NCBI GenBank assembly: GCA_027064165.1
Contig: JAMOQE010000013.1
Coordinates: 1 to 61,974, forward strand
Direction of reading: 5' to 3'
Source of the DNA: Thermodesulfatator sp.
GTDB lineage: Bacteria; Desulfobacterota; Thermodesulfobacteria; Thermodesulfobacteriales; Thermodesulfobacteriaceae
DNA: 61,974 nucleotides
Below the pieces are notes generated by a model that saw only the letters and a program-made list of their open reading frames with translations, had not been told where the DNA came from and searched no databases. Made by a program: the position numbers and the translations under genes. Positions 54,284 through 61,974 of this stretch are shown here, in pieces (within the stretch, counting starts at the first letter, position 1; the number at the start of each line of letters is the position of its first letter).

Positions 54284-54871
54284 TTATTTTCCAGCCTTTC
54301 CAGACTTACCAGCCTTTCTATAAATAACCTCACCAGTATAACGAATACCCTTGCCCTTGTAAGGCTCGGGTGGCCTAAGCCTTCTTATATTTGCTGCAAC
54401 CTGGCCTACAAGCTCCTTATCAATTCCTTCAATAATAACCCTTGCCTGAACTTCTCCAGCTCCCCTTTCCACCTTGGCCTTAATTCCTGGCGGAAGCTTA
54501 AAATTTATGGGATGAGAATATCCAAGACTAAAAACTATCTCATCAGCACCTTTAAGCTCTGCCTTATATCCAAGGCCTACTATATCAAGGGATTTTGTAA
54601 ATCCCTGAGTTACTCCAATAACCATGTTATTAATCAATGCTCTTGCAAGGCCCTGAAAGGCCTTGGCTCTATTTTTAAGCTTCTTTCTCACTTCTTCCTG
54701 AGTCACAGTAATCTTATCACCTTCTATGTTAATCTTCACAAGTGGAGGCATTTTTTTCTCAAGCTTCCCTTTGGGACCCTCTACTACTAAAATACCATCC
54801 TCTTTTAATTCAACTTTTACTCCCTTAGGGATAACAACAGGCTTTTTTCCTAAGCGTGCAACTTCTCCCAT
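54284..54871 (-). CDS. rplF: Ribosomal protein L6
   Basis: A 195-residue large-subunit protein near the factor-binding site, with two L6 domains and RPPEPYKGKGIRY near the C-terminus. About 15 residues longer than common forms because of a basic Lys/Gly-rich tail (KAGKSGKAGK). Confidence 0.97.
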   Translation of the reverse strand: MGEVARLGKKPVVIPKGVKVELKEDGILVVEGPKGKLEKKMPPLVKINIEGDKITVTQEEVRKKLKNRAKAFQGLARALINNMVIGVTQGFTKSLDIVGLGYKAELKGADEIVFSLGYSHPINFKLPPGIKAKVERGAGEVQARVIIEGIDKELVGQVAANIRRLRPPEPYKGKGIRYTGEVIYRKAGKSGKAGK

Positions 54872-54886
54872 CTCTTCTCACCCCTT

Positions 54887-55282
54887 TTACCAAATTTCAC
54901 AAAGGACTTCACCACCAACCTTCCGACGCCTTGCTTCATAATCAGTCATAATACCCTGAGAAGTAGAAATTATAGCAATACCAAGCCCATCCAGCACCTT
55001 GGGAAGATCTTTATACCCCTTATAAATTCTCCTTCCGGGTTTGCTCACCCTCTTTACACCTGCTATTACCGGCTTCTTGTTCTCATCGTATTTTAAAATT
55101 ATTTCTATTTTGCCCTGAGGCTTCTCATCTATAAAAACAAAATCTTCTATGTAGCCCTCCTCCTTTAAAATACGGGCAATCTCAAGTTTCATTTTGGAAG
55201 CAGGGATCTCCACTTTCTTATGCCTTGCCATTAACGCATTTTTTATTCTTATTAGCATATCTGCAATAGGATCAGTCATCAT
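54887..55282 (-). CDS. rpsH: Ribosomal protein S8
   Basis: A 131-residue 16S-binding protein that represses the spc operon in E. coli. It has [26 protein letters not shown] and the C-terminal [15 protein letters not shown]. Confidence 0.97.
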   Translation of the reverse strand: MMTDPIADMLIRIKNALMARHKKVEIPASKMKLEIARILKEEGYIEDFVFIDEKPQGKIEIILKYDENKKPVIAGVKRVSKPGRRIYKGYKDLPKVLDGLGIAIISTSQGIMTDYEARRRKVGGEVLCEIW

Positions 55283-55297
55283 ATTTCCTTCCCCTCC

Positions 55298-55483
55298 TTA
55301 CCAGCTGGCTTTTCTAACTCCAGGTATTTTGCCCTCAGAAGCAAGCTTCCTGAAACAAATCCTGCAAAGCCCAAATCTTCTTATATAAGCCCTTGGACGC
55401 CCGCAGATAGAACACCTGTTCCTCTTCCTTACCTTGAACTTTGGTTCCCTTTTTGCCTTTTCTATCTGTGCTTTTCTTGGCAT
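55298..55483 (-). CDS. rpsN: Ribosomal protein S14, zinc-binding type
   Basis: A 61-residue short (type Z) S14 with [20 protein letters not shown], giving a four-Cys zinc site. This is the form found in many thermophiles and Gram-positives rather than the 100-residue zinc-free form. Confidence 0.97.
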   Translation of the reverse strand: MPRKAQIEKAKREPKFKVRKRNRCSICGRPRAYIRRFGLCRICFRKLASEGKIPGVRKASW

Positions 55484-55488
55484 AAAAC

Positions 55489-56028
55489 TTACCTCCTGAA
55501 AGGCATTCCTAATTCTTTTAAAAGCTCATAGGCCTCTTCATCTGTCTCAGCCGTGGTTACAATAGTAATGCTCATTCCTTTTATTCTCTCCACTTTGTTA
55601 GTATCCACTTCAGGAAAGATGGTATGGTCGGTAATTCCCAGGGTGTAATTTCCTCTCCCATCAAAACCTGAACGGGAAAGACCTCTAAAATCCCTCACCC
55701 TGGGTAGAGCTATGTGTATAAGCCTTGCCAGAAAGTCATACATCCTGCCCTTTCTCAGGGTAACCATAACTCCGATGGGCATGCCCTTCCTGAGCTTAAA
55801 CCCTGCAATAGACTTCCTTGCCCTGCACACCTTTGGCTTTTGTCCGGTAATAACAGCAAGCTCTTCCAGAGCCTGGTCTATAAGCTTTGGATTCTGCACT
55901 GCCTCGCCAAGCCCCATATTTATACAAATCTTTTCCAGCTTTGGAACTTCATAAATATTCTTATATCCAAATTTTTCTTTGAGCTTGGGTACCACTTCCT
56001 TTTCGTAATATTCCTTCAGCCAGCTCAT
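55489..56028 (-). CDS. rplE: Ribosomal protein L5
   Basis: A 179-residue 5S rRNA-binding protein. It has [16 protein letters not shown], the [16 protein letters not shown] segment and the [13 protein letters not shown] pattern. It lies 4 bp after rplX. Confidence 0.97.
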   Translation of the reverse strand: MSWLKEYYEKEVVPKLKEKFGYKNIYEVPKLEKICINMGLGEAVQNPKLIDQALEELAVITGQKPKVCRARKSIAGFKLRKGMPIGVMVTLRKGRMYDFLARLIHIALPRVRDFRGLSRSGFDGRGNYTLGITDHTIFPEVDTNKVERIKGMSITIVTTAETDEEAYELLKELGMPFRR

Positions 56029-56032
56029 TCTC

Positions 56033-56401
56033 CTACTCCTTTGCCTCTATTATTTCTCCACACTTTTTGCAGTAGCGCACCTTGGTACCATCTTCTAAAA
56101 ACTTTCTTCCTATCCTCACCCCTCTTTTGCACTTGGGGCAATATATCATAAGATTGGAAACATGAATAGGCGCAGGCTTTTCTATAATTCCCCCACTACT
56201 ATAAGGAGTGGGTTTCATGTGCCTTTTTACGATATTTACCCCTTCCACAATGGCCCTTCCCTTCCTGGGAAAGACCTGAAGCACTTTGCCAATCTTACCC
56301 TTATCCTTCCCAGCAATTACTACCACCATGTCATTTTTTCTTATGTGAACCTTGGCCTCATGTGGCTTGGGCAATTTTTTATTTCTTCCTCTCTTAATCA
56401 T
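56033..56401 (-). CDS. rplX: Ribosomal protein L24 with C-terminal zinc ribbon
   Basis: A 122-residue assembly initiator of the large subunit. The KOW domain is [18 protein letters not shown]. The C-terminal part keeps two Cys pairs (YCPKC and YCKKC), which probably bind zinc; many bacterial L24 proteins have lost these. The start has aaaggagagg. Confidence 0.96.
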   Translation of the reverse strand: MIKRGRNKKLPKPHEAKVHIRKNDMVVVIAGKDKGKIGKVLQVFPRKGRAIVEGVNIVKRHMKPTPYSSGGIIEKPAPIHVSNLMIYCPKCKRGVRIGRKFLEDGTKVRYCKKCGEIIEAKE

Positions 56402-56416
56402 AAAACACCTCTCCTT

Positions 56417-56785
56417 TTATAGAACTTCTGGGGCCAGAGATATTATCTTCATAAATCCCTTTGCCCTGAGCTCCCTTGCTATAGGCCCAAAAATACGGGT
56501 CCCTATAGGCTCTTTATACTGATTGATAAGCACTGCAGCGTTTTCATCAAACCTTATGTGCGTACCATCAGGCCTTGCAACCTCTTTCTTTGTCCTTACA
56601 ATCACAGCCTTTACCACATCTCCCTCTTTTACCTTGGAATTAGGAAGAGCTTCTTTTACAGAAGCCACAATAATGTCTCCCACAGAACCATACTTCCTTC
56701 CAGAACCACCAAGCACCCTTATGCACATTATCTTTTTAGCACCTGAATTGTCAGCTACATTAAGATAGGTCTGCTGCTGAATCAT
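56417..56785 (-). CDS. rplN: Ribosomal protein L14
   Basis: A 122-residue, highly conserved large-subunit protein. It has [17 protein letters not shown] at the start and [20 protein letters not shown] near the end. Length is standard. Confidence 0.97.
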   Translation of the reverse strand: MIQQQTYLNVADNSGAKKIMCIRVLGGSGRKYGSVGDIIVASVKEALPNSKVKEGDVVKAVIVRTKKEVARPDGTHIRFDENAAVLINQYKEPIGTRIFGPIARELRAKGFMKIISLAPEVL

Positions 56786-56788
56786 GGT

Positions 56789-57085
56789 TTACTCACCTCC
56801 CTCCACAGCCTCTACCGGCTCTTCGGGTTCCTCAAGCCTCTTTGCCCTTTCCAAAATCTGCTTCACCACCCACCTCTTTCTTCTGGAAAGAGGCCTCGTC
56901 TCCACTATCAAAACCCTATCCCCTATCCTGCATTCGTTTCTTTCATCATGGGCCATATACTTTTTTCTACGCCTTATATACTTTCCATAAAGCGGATGTT
57001 TTACAAGCCTTTCTACCATTACCACTACTGTTTTATCCATCTTGTCGCTTACTACTGTGCCGATAAATTCTTTTCTTCCCCCCAT
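56789..57085 (-). CDS. rpsQ: Ribosomal protein S17
   Basis: A 98-residue 16S-binding protein with the OB-fold core [20 protein letters not shown] and [13 protein letters not shown]. The last 15 or so residues form an acidic tail ([15 protein letters not shown]) absent from shorter S17 proteins. Confidence 0.96.
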   Translation of the reverse strand: MGGRKEFIGTVVSDKMDKTVVVMVERLVKHPLYGKYIRRRKKYMAHDERNECRIGDRVLIVETRPLSRRKRWVVKQILERAKRLEEPEEPVEAVEGGE

Positions 57086-57098
57086 TTCTCTTCCCCTA

Positions 57099-57302
57099 TT
57101 AGATCTCTTTATTTAAAAGCTCTTTTTCTCTCAAAACGGTAAGAATTCTTGCTATATCTCTCTTTACCTGCCTTATTCTCATAGGGTTTTCAAGTTGATG
57201 AATTGTCTTCTGGAATCTCAAATTCATAAGCTCCTCTCTAAGTTCAGCCAGCTTTTCCTTAAGCTCGGGTATGGAAAGCTCTCTCAGTTCTCTTGCCTTC
57301 AT
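57099..57302 (-). CDS. rpmC: Ribosomal protein L29
   Basis: A 67-residue helical hairpin at the tunnel exit. It has [20 protein letters not shown]. An upstream in-frame start (57335) exists, but the ATG at 57302 follows a good ggagg and overlaps the rplP stop by 1 bp, so it is the real start. Confidence 0.95.
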   Translation of the reverse strand: MKARELRELSIPELKEKLAELREELMNLRFQKTIHQLENPMRIRQVKRDIARILTVLREKELLNKEI

Positions 57303-57721
57303 TAAAACTCCTCCTCTCTGCAAACAATTTTGCACTTAAATGGAAGCTTACTGGCAGCAAGCCTTAAAGCCTCCCTTGCAACCTCCTCAGGCACTCCAGC
57401 AATCTCATAAATTATTTTACCAGGTTTTACCACAGCAACCCAACCTTCAACTGATCCTTTCCCTTTACCCATACGAGTTTCTAACGGCTTTTTGGTAATG
57501 GGCTTATCAGGAAAGACCCTTATCCAGATTTTAGCTCCCTTTCTGGCTGTTCTCACTATAGCCACTCTACCAGCCTCTATCTGTCGGGCTGTAAGCCAAC
57601 CACCTTCAAGTACTTTAAGCCCGTATTCACCAAATTCAAGGGTATATCCCCTGCTGGCTTTTCCTCTCACCCTCCCTTTCTGTTGCTTTCTATATTTTGT
57701 CTTTCTTGGCTGAAGAAGCAT
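57302..57721 (-). CDS. rplP: Ribosomal protein L16
   Basis: A 139-residue protein near the A site. It begins [17 protein letters not shown] and contains [19 protein letters not shown]. Length is standard. Confidence 0.97.
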   Translation of the reverse strand: MLLQPRKTKYRKQQKGRVRGKASRGYTLEFGEYGLKVLEGGWLTARQIEAGRVAIVRTARKGAKIWIRVFPDKPITKKPLETRMGKGKGSVEGWVAVVKPGKIIYEIAGVPEEVAREALRLAASKLPFKCKIVCREEEF

Positions 57722-57742
57722 GGCCTCACCTCTTTATAGGTT

Positions 57743-58405
57743 TTATATTACAATTCTTTCCTTACCTTCTTTCTCAGGAAGCACCTCTCCTTTAAAAATC
57801 CACACTTTTACACCAATAGTTCCATATTTAGTTATAGCCTCAGCAAACCCATAATCTATATCAGCTCTCAGAGTAGAAAGAGGCACCCTCCCCACTCTAT
57901 ACCACTCAGTTCTTGCAATTTCAGCACCACCCAATCTTCCAGAACACTGCACCTTTACACCCTGGGCCCCAAAACGCATAACCAGATTCACTGCCCTTTT
58001 CATGGCACGCCTGAAAGAAACTCTCCTCTCTATCTGATTGGCAATATTTTCCGCAACAAGCTGGGCCTCAAGCTCAGGTCTTCTCACCTCCTCTACAAGC
58101 ACCTCTATTACATCTTCTTTTACAAACTTCTTGAGAGAATTTCTTATCTTCTCAATCTCTGCTCCTTTTTTTCCAATAACAATTCCTGGCCTTGCAGAAT
58201 GAATGATCACCCTCACCTTATTTGAAGCACGTTCTATCTCAATCCTGGCAATGCCCGCGTGGTAATAATTCTCCTTCAAAAACTTTCTGATCTGATAGTC
58301 CTCATAAACATACTTGGCAAACTCATGAGGTTTGGCAACCCAGCGCGAATCCCAGGTTCTGGTAATGCCTATTCTCAATCCTATGGGATTAACTTTCTGG
58401 CCCAA
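57743..58405 (-). CDS. rpsC: Ribosomal protein S3
   Basis: A 220-residue protein at the mRNA entry tunnel. It begins [16 protein letters not shown], holds a type II KH domain with [14 protein letters not shown], and ends with the S3 C-terminal domain ([18 protein letters not shown]). Confidence 0.97.
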   Translation of the reverse strand: MGQKVNPIGLRIGITRTWDSRWVAKPHEFAKYVYEDYQIRKFLKENYYHAGIARIEIERASNKVRVIIHSARPGIVIGKKGAEIEKIRNSLKKFVKEDVIEVLVEEVRRPELEAQLVAENIANQIERRVSFRRAMKRAVNLVMRFGAQGVKVQCSGRLGGAEIARTEWYRVGRVPLSTLRADIDYGFAEAITKYGTIGVKVWIFKGEVLPEKEGKERIVI

Positions 58406-58408
58406 GGC

Positions 58409-58762
58409 TTACCTCCCTTTCTTTTTTTCTTCTCTTTCTTCAACAACCACTGTAATGTGGCTCATTCTCCTCAAAATCCTGCTTGCCCTGCCCCATCCAC
58501 GGGGCCAGATTCTCTTGAGTCTCGGCCCCTCATTTACATAGGCTTCACATACATAAAGTCTATCCACATCCATTCCGTAGTTGTTTTCTGCATTGGCAAT
58601 AGCACTTTCAAGAACCTTCTTTATAATCCTTGCTGCCTTCTTGGGAGTAAATTGAAGGATCTTAAGTGCTTCTCCTACATCCTTTCCCCTTATAAGATCT
58701 ATAACCAGCCTTGCCTTGTAAGGTGAAATAAGAACATATTTTGCCGTAGCTCGCGCCTTCAT
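58409..58762 (-). CDS. rplV: Ribosomal protein L22
   Basis: A 117-residue tunnel-wall protein. It has [18 protein letters not shown] and the loop with [17 protein letters not shown], whose tip faces the exit tunnel. Confidence 0.97.
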   Translation of the reverse strand: MKARATAKYVLISPYKARLVIDLIRGKDVGEALKILQFTPKKAARIIKKVLESAIANAENNYGMDVDRLYVCEAYVNEGPRLKRIWPRGWGRASRILRRMSHITVVVEEREEKKKGR

Positions 58763-58775
58763 CTCGTCCTCTCCT

Positions 58776-59066
58776 TTACTTCTTCTTAACTCCCTTTACT
58801 TTACCCTTATCTGCTGGATGTCCTTTATAAGTCCTGGTGGGTGCAAACTCTCCCAGTTTATGCCCCACCATGTTTTCAGTAACATAAACAGGAATAAATT
58901 TGTGGCCATTATGTACAGCAAAAGTAAGACCAACCATCTCAGGCACAATAGTGGAACGCCTGCTCCAAGTCTTTATTGGCTTTTTATCTCCTGTTTCTTT
59001 TGCCTTTAAAACCTTTTTCATCAAGTGTTCATCAACAAATGGGCCCTTTTTCTTAGACCTTGGCAT
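58776..59066 (-). CDS. rpsS: Ribosomal protein S19
   Basis: A 96-residue small-subunit head protein. It has [34 protein letters not shown] and [16 protein letters not shown]. Length is standard. Confidence 0.97.
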   Translation of the reverse strand: MPRSKKKGPFVDEHLMKKVLKAKETGDKKPIKTWSRRSTIVPEMVGLTFAVHNGHKFIPVYVTENMVGHKLGEFAPTRTYKGHPADKGKVKGVKKK

Positions 59067-59083
59067 CTATCCTAACCTCCCTT

Positions 59084-59908
59084 TTAGCCTTTTCTTCTCC
59101 TTATAATAAACTTATCAGAGGGCTTCTTCTTCCTGGTCTTAAGCCCCTTACACAACCAGCCCCAGGGAGAACAGGGATGTCTTCCACCATGGGACTTTCC
59201 TTCTCCTCCACCCATGGGGTGATCCACAGGATTCATGGCAACTCCTCTTACATGAGGACGCCTTCCTCTCCACCTCATTCTACCTGCCTTACCCCAGGTG
59301 ATATTCTCCCACTCAAGGTTGCCCACCTGGCCAATTGTAGCCCTACAATTCCCGTGAACCAAACGAATTTCACCTGAAGGAAGTCTCAGCTGTACATAAT
59401 CTCCCTCTCTTCCAAGGATCTGGGCAAAAGCTCCCGCAGACCTTGCAAGCTGGCCTCCCTTGCCAGGTCTGAGCTCTACATTGTGAACCATAGTTCCCAC
59501 AGGGATATTTTTAAGGGGCATGCAATTTCCTACCTTTACCTCAACCTGTTCCCCACTCATCACCACATCGCCCACTTTTAACCCATGAGGAGCAATAATA
59601 TACCTCTTCTCCCCGTCAGCATACTGCAAAAGAGCAATGTTGGCTGTTCTATTAGGATCGTATTCCAGCGCTATCACTTTGGCAGGAATATTGTCCTTAT
59701 CTCTCTTAAAATCTATTATTCTGTAAAGCCTCTTATGCCCACCCCCTCTAAACCTTACTGTAATCCTTCCGTAATTGTTTCGTCCACCAGTTTTTTTAAG
59801 AGGCTCCACAAGACTTTTTTCAGGCTCTTTTTTAGCAAGTTCAGGATTTACAAGATAGGTCTGAAATCGCCTTCCAGGTGATGTGGGTTTACACTTCTTT
59901 ATAGGCAT
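59084..59908 (-). CDS. rplB: Ribosomal protein L2
   Basis: A 274-residue protein needed for peptidyl transfer and subunit joining. The conserved C-terminal part includes [20 protein letters not shown], with the His close to the catalytic centre. Length is standard. Confidence 0.97.
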   Translation of the reverse strand: MPIKKCKPTSPGRRFQTYLVNPELAKKEPEKSLVEPLKKTGGRNNYGRITVRFRGGGHKRLYRIIDFKRDKDNIPAKVIALEYDPNRTANIALLQYADGEKRYIIAPHGLKVGDVVMSGEQVEVKVGNCMPLKNIPVGTMVHNVELRPGKGGQLARSAGAFAQILGREGDYVQLRLPSGEIRLVHGNCRATIGQVGNLEWENITWGKAGRMRWRGRRPHVRGVAMNPVDHPMGGGEGKSHGGRHPCSPWGWLCKGLKTRKKKPSDKFIIRRRKG

Positions 59909-59922
59909 GGCTTATCTCCCCT

Positions 59923-60213
59923 TTATATGGTCTCAAAAAATTCTATAGTCTGACCCTCTGCAAGCCTTACAATAGCCTTTTTCCTAAGGGAAGTCCTCCC
60001 AGGGTTTCTAAAACCACCCTTAGGCTTACCTTTAACTCTCATGGTCTGTACTTTCTCAACTTTTACATTAAACAACTTTTCCACAGCCTTTTTTATTTCA
60101 ATTTTATTTGCCTCTGGCGCTACCCAGAAAGAAACCTGATTATACTTCTCCTTAAGCCTCATTGACTTTTCAGTAATAATAGGAGCAAGTATTATAGTCC
60201 TTGGATCCTTCAT
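59923..60213 (-). CDS. rplW: Ribosomal protein L23
   Basis: A 96-residue exit-tunnel protein, the docking point for trigger factor and SRP. It has ILAPIITEKSMRLKEKY and the extended loop MRVKGKPKGGFRNPGRT. Confidence 0.97.
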   Translation of the reverse strand: MKDPRTIILAPIITEKSMRLKEKYNQVSFWVAPEANKIEIKKAVEKLFNVKVEKVQTMRVKGKPKGGFRNPGRTSLRKKAIVRLAEGQTIEFFETI

Positions 60214-60216
60214 CGC

Positions 60217-60849
60217 CTATCTCCTTAAGCGCTCTTCTATTTTGGAAAGGGCATCCTTTGCCACAATAAGATTTTCATGGTTCAAAATGTCATAAACATT
60301 AAGACCCTCAACTGCAAGTACCTTCACTTTTGGAAGGTTATCTGCACTTTTTTCAAGCACAAGATTCCTCTCGGGCACCACTATTAATGCCTCGTTCATG
60401 CCCAAGGTCTCAAGGAAATTTTTAAGTTCTTTTGTCCTGGGCTTTTCTTTTACAGGAAAATCCTCAGCTACAAAAAGCCTTTCTGCCAGAGCCCTGGAAG
60501 AGAGGGCCATCTTAAGACCAAGCCTTCTTACTTTTTTATTAAGCTTAAACTCATAGCTCCTTGGCTTGGGTCCATGTACCACTCCACCACCAACCCATTG
60601 AGGTGCCCTTATACTTCCCTGCCTTGCCCTTCCAGTGTGTTTTTGGGGCCAAGGCTTTCTTCCACCTCCACGGACTTCTCCACGGGTTTTAGTGCAGGCA
60701 GTTCCTGCCCTCCACCTTGCCCTCTGCCACCTCACCACCTCGTAAAGAATTCCCAGCTTGGGCTTTACGCCGTAAATATCTCCTGGAAGCTCTATTTCTC
60801 CTATGTTTTGTCCGCTTCCATCCACTAATTTAGCCTTTATAGCCTCCAT
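60217..60849 (-). CDS. rplD: Ribosomal protein L4
   Basis: A 210-residue tunnel protein. The long loop has [18 protein letters not shown] and [19 protein letters not shown]. In E. coli L4 represses this operon; whether that occurs here cannot be seen, as the operon leader is outside the window. Confidence 0.97.
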   Translation of the reverse strand: MEAIKAKLVDGSGQNIGEIELPGDIYGVKPKLGILYEVVRWQRARWRAGTACTKTRGEVRGGGRKPWPQKHTGRARQGSIRAPQWVGGGVVHGPKPRSYEFKLNKKVRRLGLKMALSSRALAERLFVAEDFPVKEKPRTKELKNFLETLGMNEALIVVPERNLVLEKSADNLPKVKVLAVEGLNVYDILNHENLIVAKDALSKIEERLRR

Positions 60850-60863
60850 TTCCTCTTCTCCCC

Positions 60864-61499
60864 TTACTTAAAGTAAACCATCACATATCCATTGGGAGCA
60901 CCTGGCACAGCTCCCTTCACAAGAAGCAAATTCTTCTCTGGAATTATATCCACTACCTTAAGATTTTTTATTGTCACTGTTTCATTTCCATAATGTCCGG
61001 GCATCTTCTGGCCTTTAATTACTCGTCCAGGAAAAGTGGCTGCTCCACTTGATCCCCTTTTCCTGTGCACCTGCTTGGCACCGTGACTCATAGGCTGACG
61101 CTGAAAGTTCCATCTTTTTATACAACCCGTAAAACCACGCCCCTTAGTCTTCCCGGTAACATCTACCTTCATTCCCTTTTCAATAGGAAGGTCTTTAAGT
61201 GTTATATATTGACCTGGCTTAAACTCTGAAGGATCATCAACTTTAAATTCTCTTAATACATAAAAACCTGTTTCCAATCCAGCTTTTAAAAAGTGTCCTA
61301 TCATGGGAAAAGTGCACTTGGTAAGTTTTTTGGGCTTAAAGCCCAGCTGAACAGCATTGTAGCCATCAGTTTCCACAGTTTTCACCTGAACTACCGCACA
61401 GGGACCAACCTCAAGTACAGTCACAGGAATAGCATTTCCTTCCTCATCAAAAACCCTTGTCATCCCAAGCTTTCTTCCAATAAGCCCTTCCAGGTTCAT
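60864..61499 (-). CDS. rplC: Ribosomal protein L3
   Basis: A 211-residue early assembly protein. It begins MNLEGLIGRKLGMTRVFDEE and contains the loop GFTGCIKRWNFQRQPMSHGA, which reaches the peptidyl-transferase centre. A GTG at 61508 is in frame but abuts the Shine-Dalgarno (gggag), so the ATG at 61499 is preferred. Confidence 0.96.
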   Translation of the reverse strand: MNLEGLIGRKLGMTRVFDEEGNAIPVTVLEVGPCAVVQVKTVETDGYNAVQLGFKPKKLTKCTFPMIGHFLKAGLETGFYVLREFKVDDPSEFKPGQYITLKDLPIEKGMKVDVTGKTKGRGFTGCIKRWNFQRQPMSHGAKQVHRKRGSSGAATFPGRVIKGQKMPGHYGNETVTIKNLKVVDIIPEKNLLLVKGAVPGAPNGYVMVYFK

Positions 61500-61512
61500 C
61501 TCTATCACTCCC

Positions 61513-61824
61513 TTAGACCTTTATTTCTACTTCCACCCCAGCAGGAAGCTCAAGCTGCATAAGTGCATCAATTGTCTGCTGGGTGGGTTCTAAGATATCA
61601 AGAAGCCTCTTGTGCACCCTTATTTCAAACTGTTCCCTGGAATTCTTATCAATGTGTGGAGACCTAAGTACGGTCCAGCGGCTAATCTTGGTGGGAAGAG
61701 GAATAGGCCCCACCACTTTTGCCCCTGTCTCCTTAGCAGTGTTCACTATTTCCACCACCGATTTATCCAGTATCCTGTGGTCAAAACTTTTTAATTTTAT
61801 TCGTATTTTCTGTGCGGGTACCAT
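61513..61824 (-). CDS. rpsJ: Ribosomal protein S10
   Basis: A 103-residue small-subunit protein that also acts with NusB in antitermination. It has [37 protein letters not shown] and [12 protein letters not shown]. It follows tuf by 22 bp and heads the S10 cluster. Confidence 0.97.
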   Translation of the reverse strand: MVPAQKIRIKLKSFDHRILDKSVVEIVNTAKETGAKVVGPIPLPTKISRWTVLRSPHIDKNSREQFEIRVHKRLLDILEPTQQTIDALMQLELPAGVEVEIKV

Positions 61825-61846
61825 GGTCTAAACCTCACACTCCCTT

Positions 61847-61974
61847 TTATTCTATGATTTTGGTAACAACACCTGCTCCTACTGTCCTTCCTCCTTCCCT
61901 GATCGCAAACCTCAACCCCTCCTCCATAGCCACAGGCTTTATTAACTCCACCTCTAACTCCACATTGTCCCCAG
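61847..61974 (-). CDS. tuf: Elongation factor Tu, C-terminal end only
   Basis: About 41 codons plus a stop (61847-61849), cut by the right edge. The translated part has [19 protein letters not shown] and then [19 protein letters not shown], the conserved end of domain 3 of EF-Tu. tuf-rpsJ adjacency is the usual str-S10 junction. The 22-bp gap to rpsJ holds no terminator. Confidence 0.95.
   Translation of the reverse strand, partial: GDNVELEVELIKPVAMEEGLRFAIREGGRTVGAGVVTKIIE

Noticed and set aside
53939-54790. 283-codon plus-strand open frame opposite rplR and rplF
   Set aside because: Low-quality Ser/Leu/Asn-rich translation antisense to two certain ribosomal genes.

Overview
The window is a gene-dense, AT-rich stretch of bacterial chromosome with 71 protein genes (two of them cut by the window edges) and one tRNA. 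Lys/Glu-rich proteins, an alternative-heme (Ahb) siroheme decarboxylase, the order rpsA-sppA-IHF and many tiny intergenic gaps suggest a thermophilic, anaerobic, probably sulfur-metabolising bacterium of the Thermodesulfobacteriota type (Thermodesulfobacterium, Caldimicrobium or Thermodesulfatator relatives). This placement is an inference from gene content; no rRNA is present to confirm it.

Layout. (1) 1-2517: two divergent membrane signalling genes, a truncated sensor or chemoreceptor N-terminus and a HAMP-GAF-GGDEF diguanylate cyclase. (2) 2483-21523, all minus: a 20-gene run in which no gap exceeds about 30 bp. Read in transcription order it is speD, speB, an HD phosphohydrolase, a CCG-type Fe-S protein, a radical SAM protein, a PPP-type phosphatase, an unknown gene, a Xer recombinase, a CCA-type nucleotidyltransferase, rpsA, sppA, an IHF-Ppx/GppA fusion, guaB, a pilC/gspF gene, corA, uppP, a methyltransferase, prmC, murA and holB. 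(3) 21714-22973: a lipoprotein M48-TPR protease facing the macromolecular-synthesis operon (rpsU, mutS2, dnaG, rpoD, then a fused ahbA-ahbB; 22970-29759, minus). (4) 29883-38297: polA and a pseudouridine synthase; a DUF4390 plus NtrY-type kinase pair (minus); tRNA-Asn, rho and a compositionally odd 2-hydroxyacid dehydrogenase ending in an intrinsic terminator. (5) 38343-46372, minus: a second CCA-type nucleotidyltransferase, a YhcC-type radical SAM gene, tig, clpP, clpX and lon, a protein folding and degradation operon. (6) 46514-61974, minus: tuf followed by the complete S10-spc-alpha ribosomal superoperon down to rplQ and a clear terminator.

Most genes are core housekeeping genes. The most unusual item is at 10610-11815: an IHF/HU-type DNA-bending domain joined with almost no linker to a complete Ppx/GppA (polyphosphate or pppGpp) phosphatase. 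It sits at the ihfB position after rpsA-sppA and directly upstream of guaB, so a nucleoid protein, a possible alarmone hydrolase and the key GTP-synthesis enzyme are in one transcription unit. Other points of interest are the paired CCA-type enzymes (possibly a split CC-adding and A-adding system; the one tRNA present has no encoded CCA), the fused AhbA-AhbB at the end of the sigma operon, the speD-speB pair, and several convergent gene pairs whose coding ends overlap.
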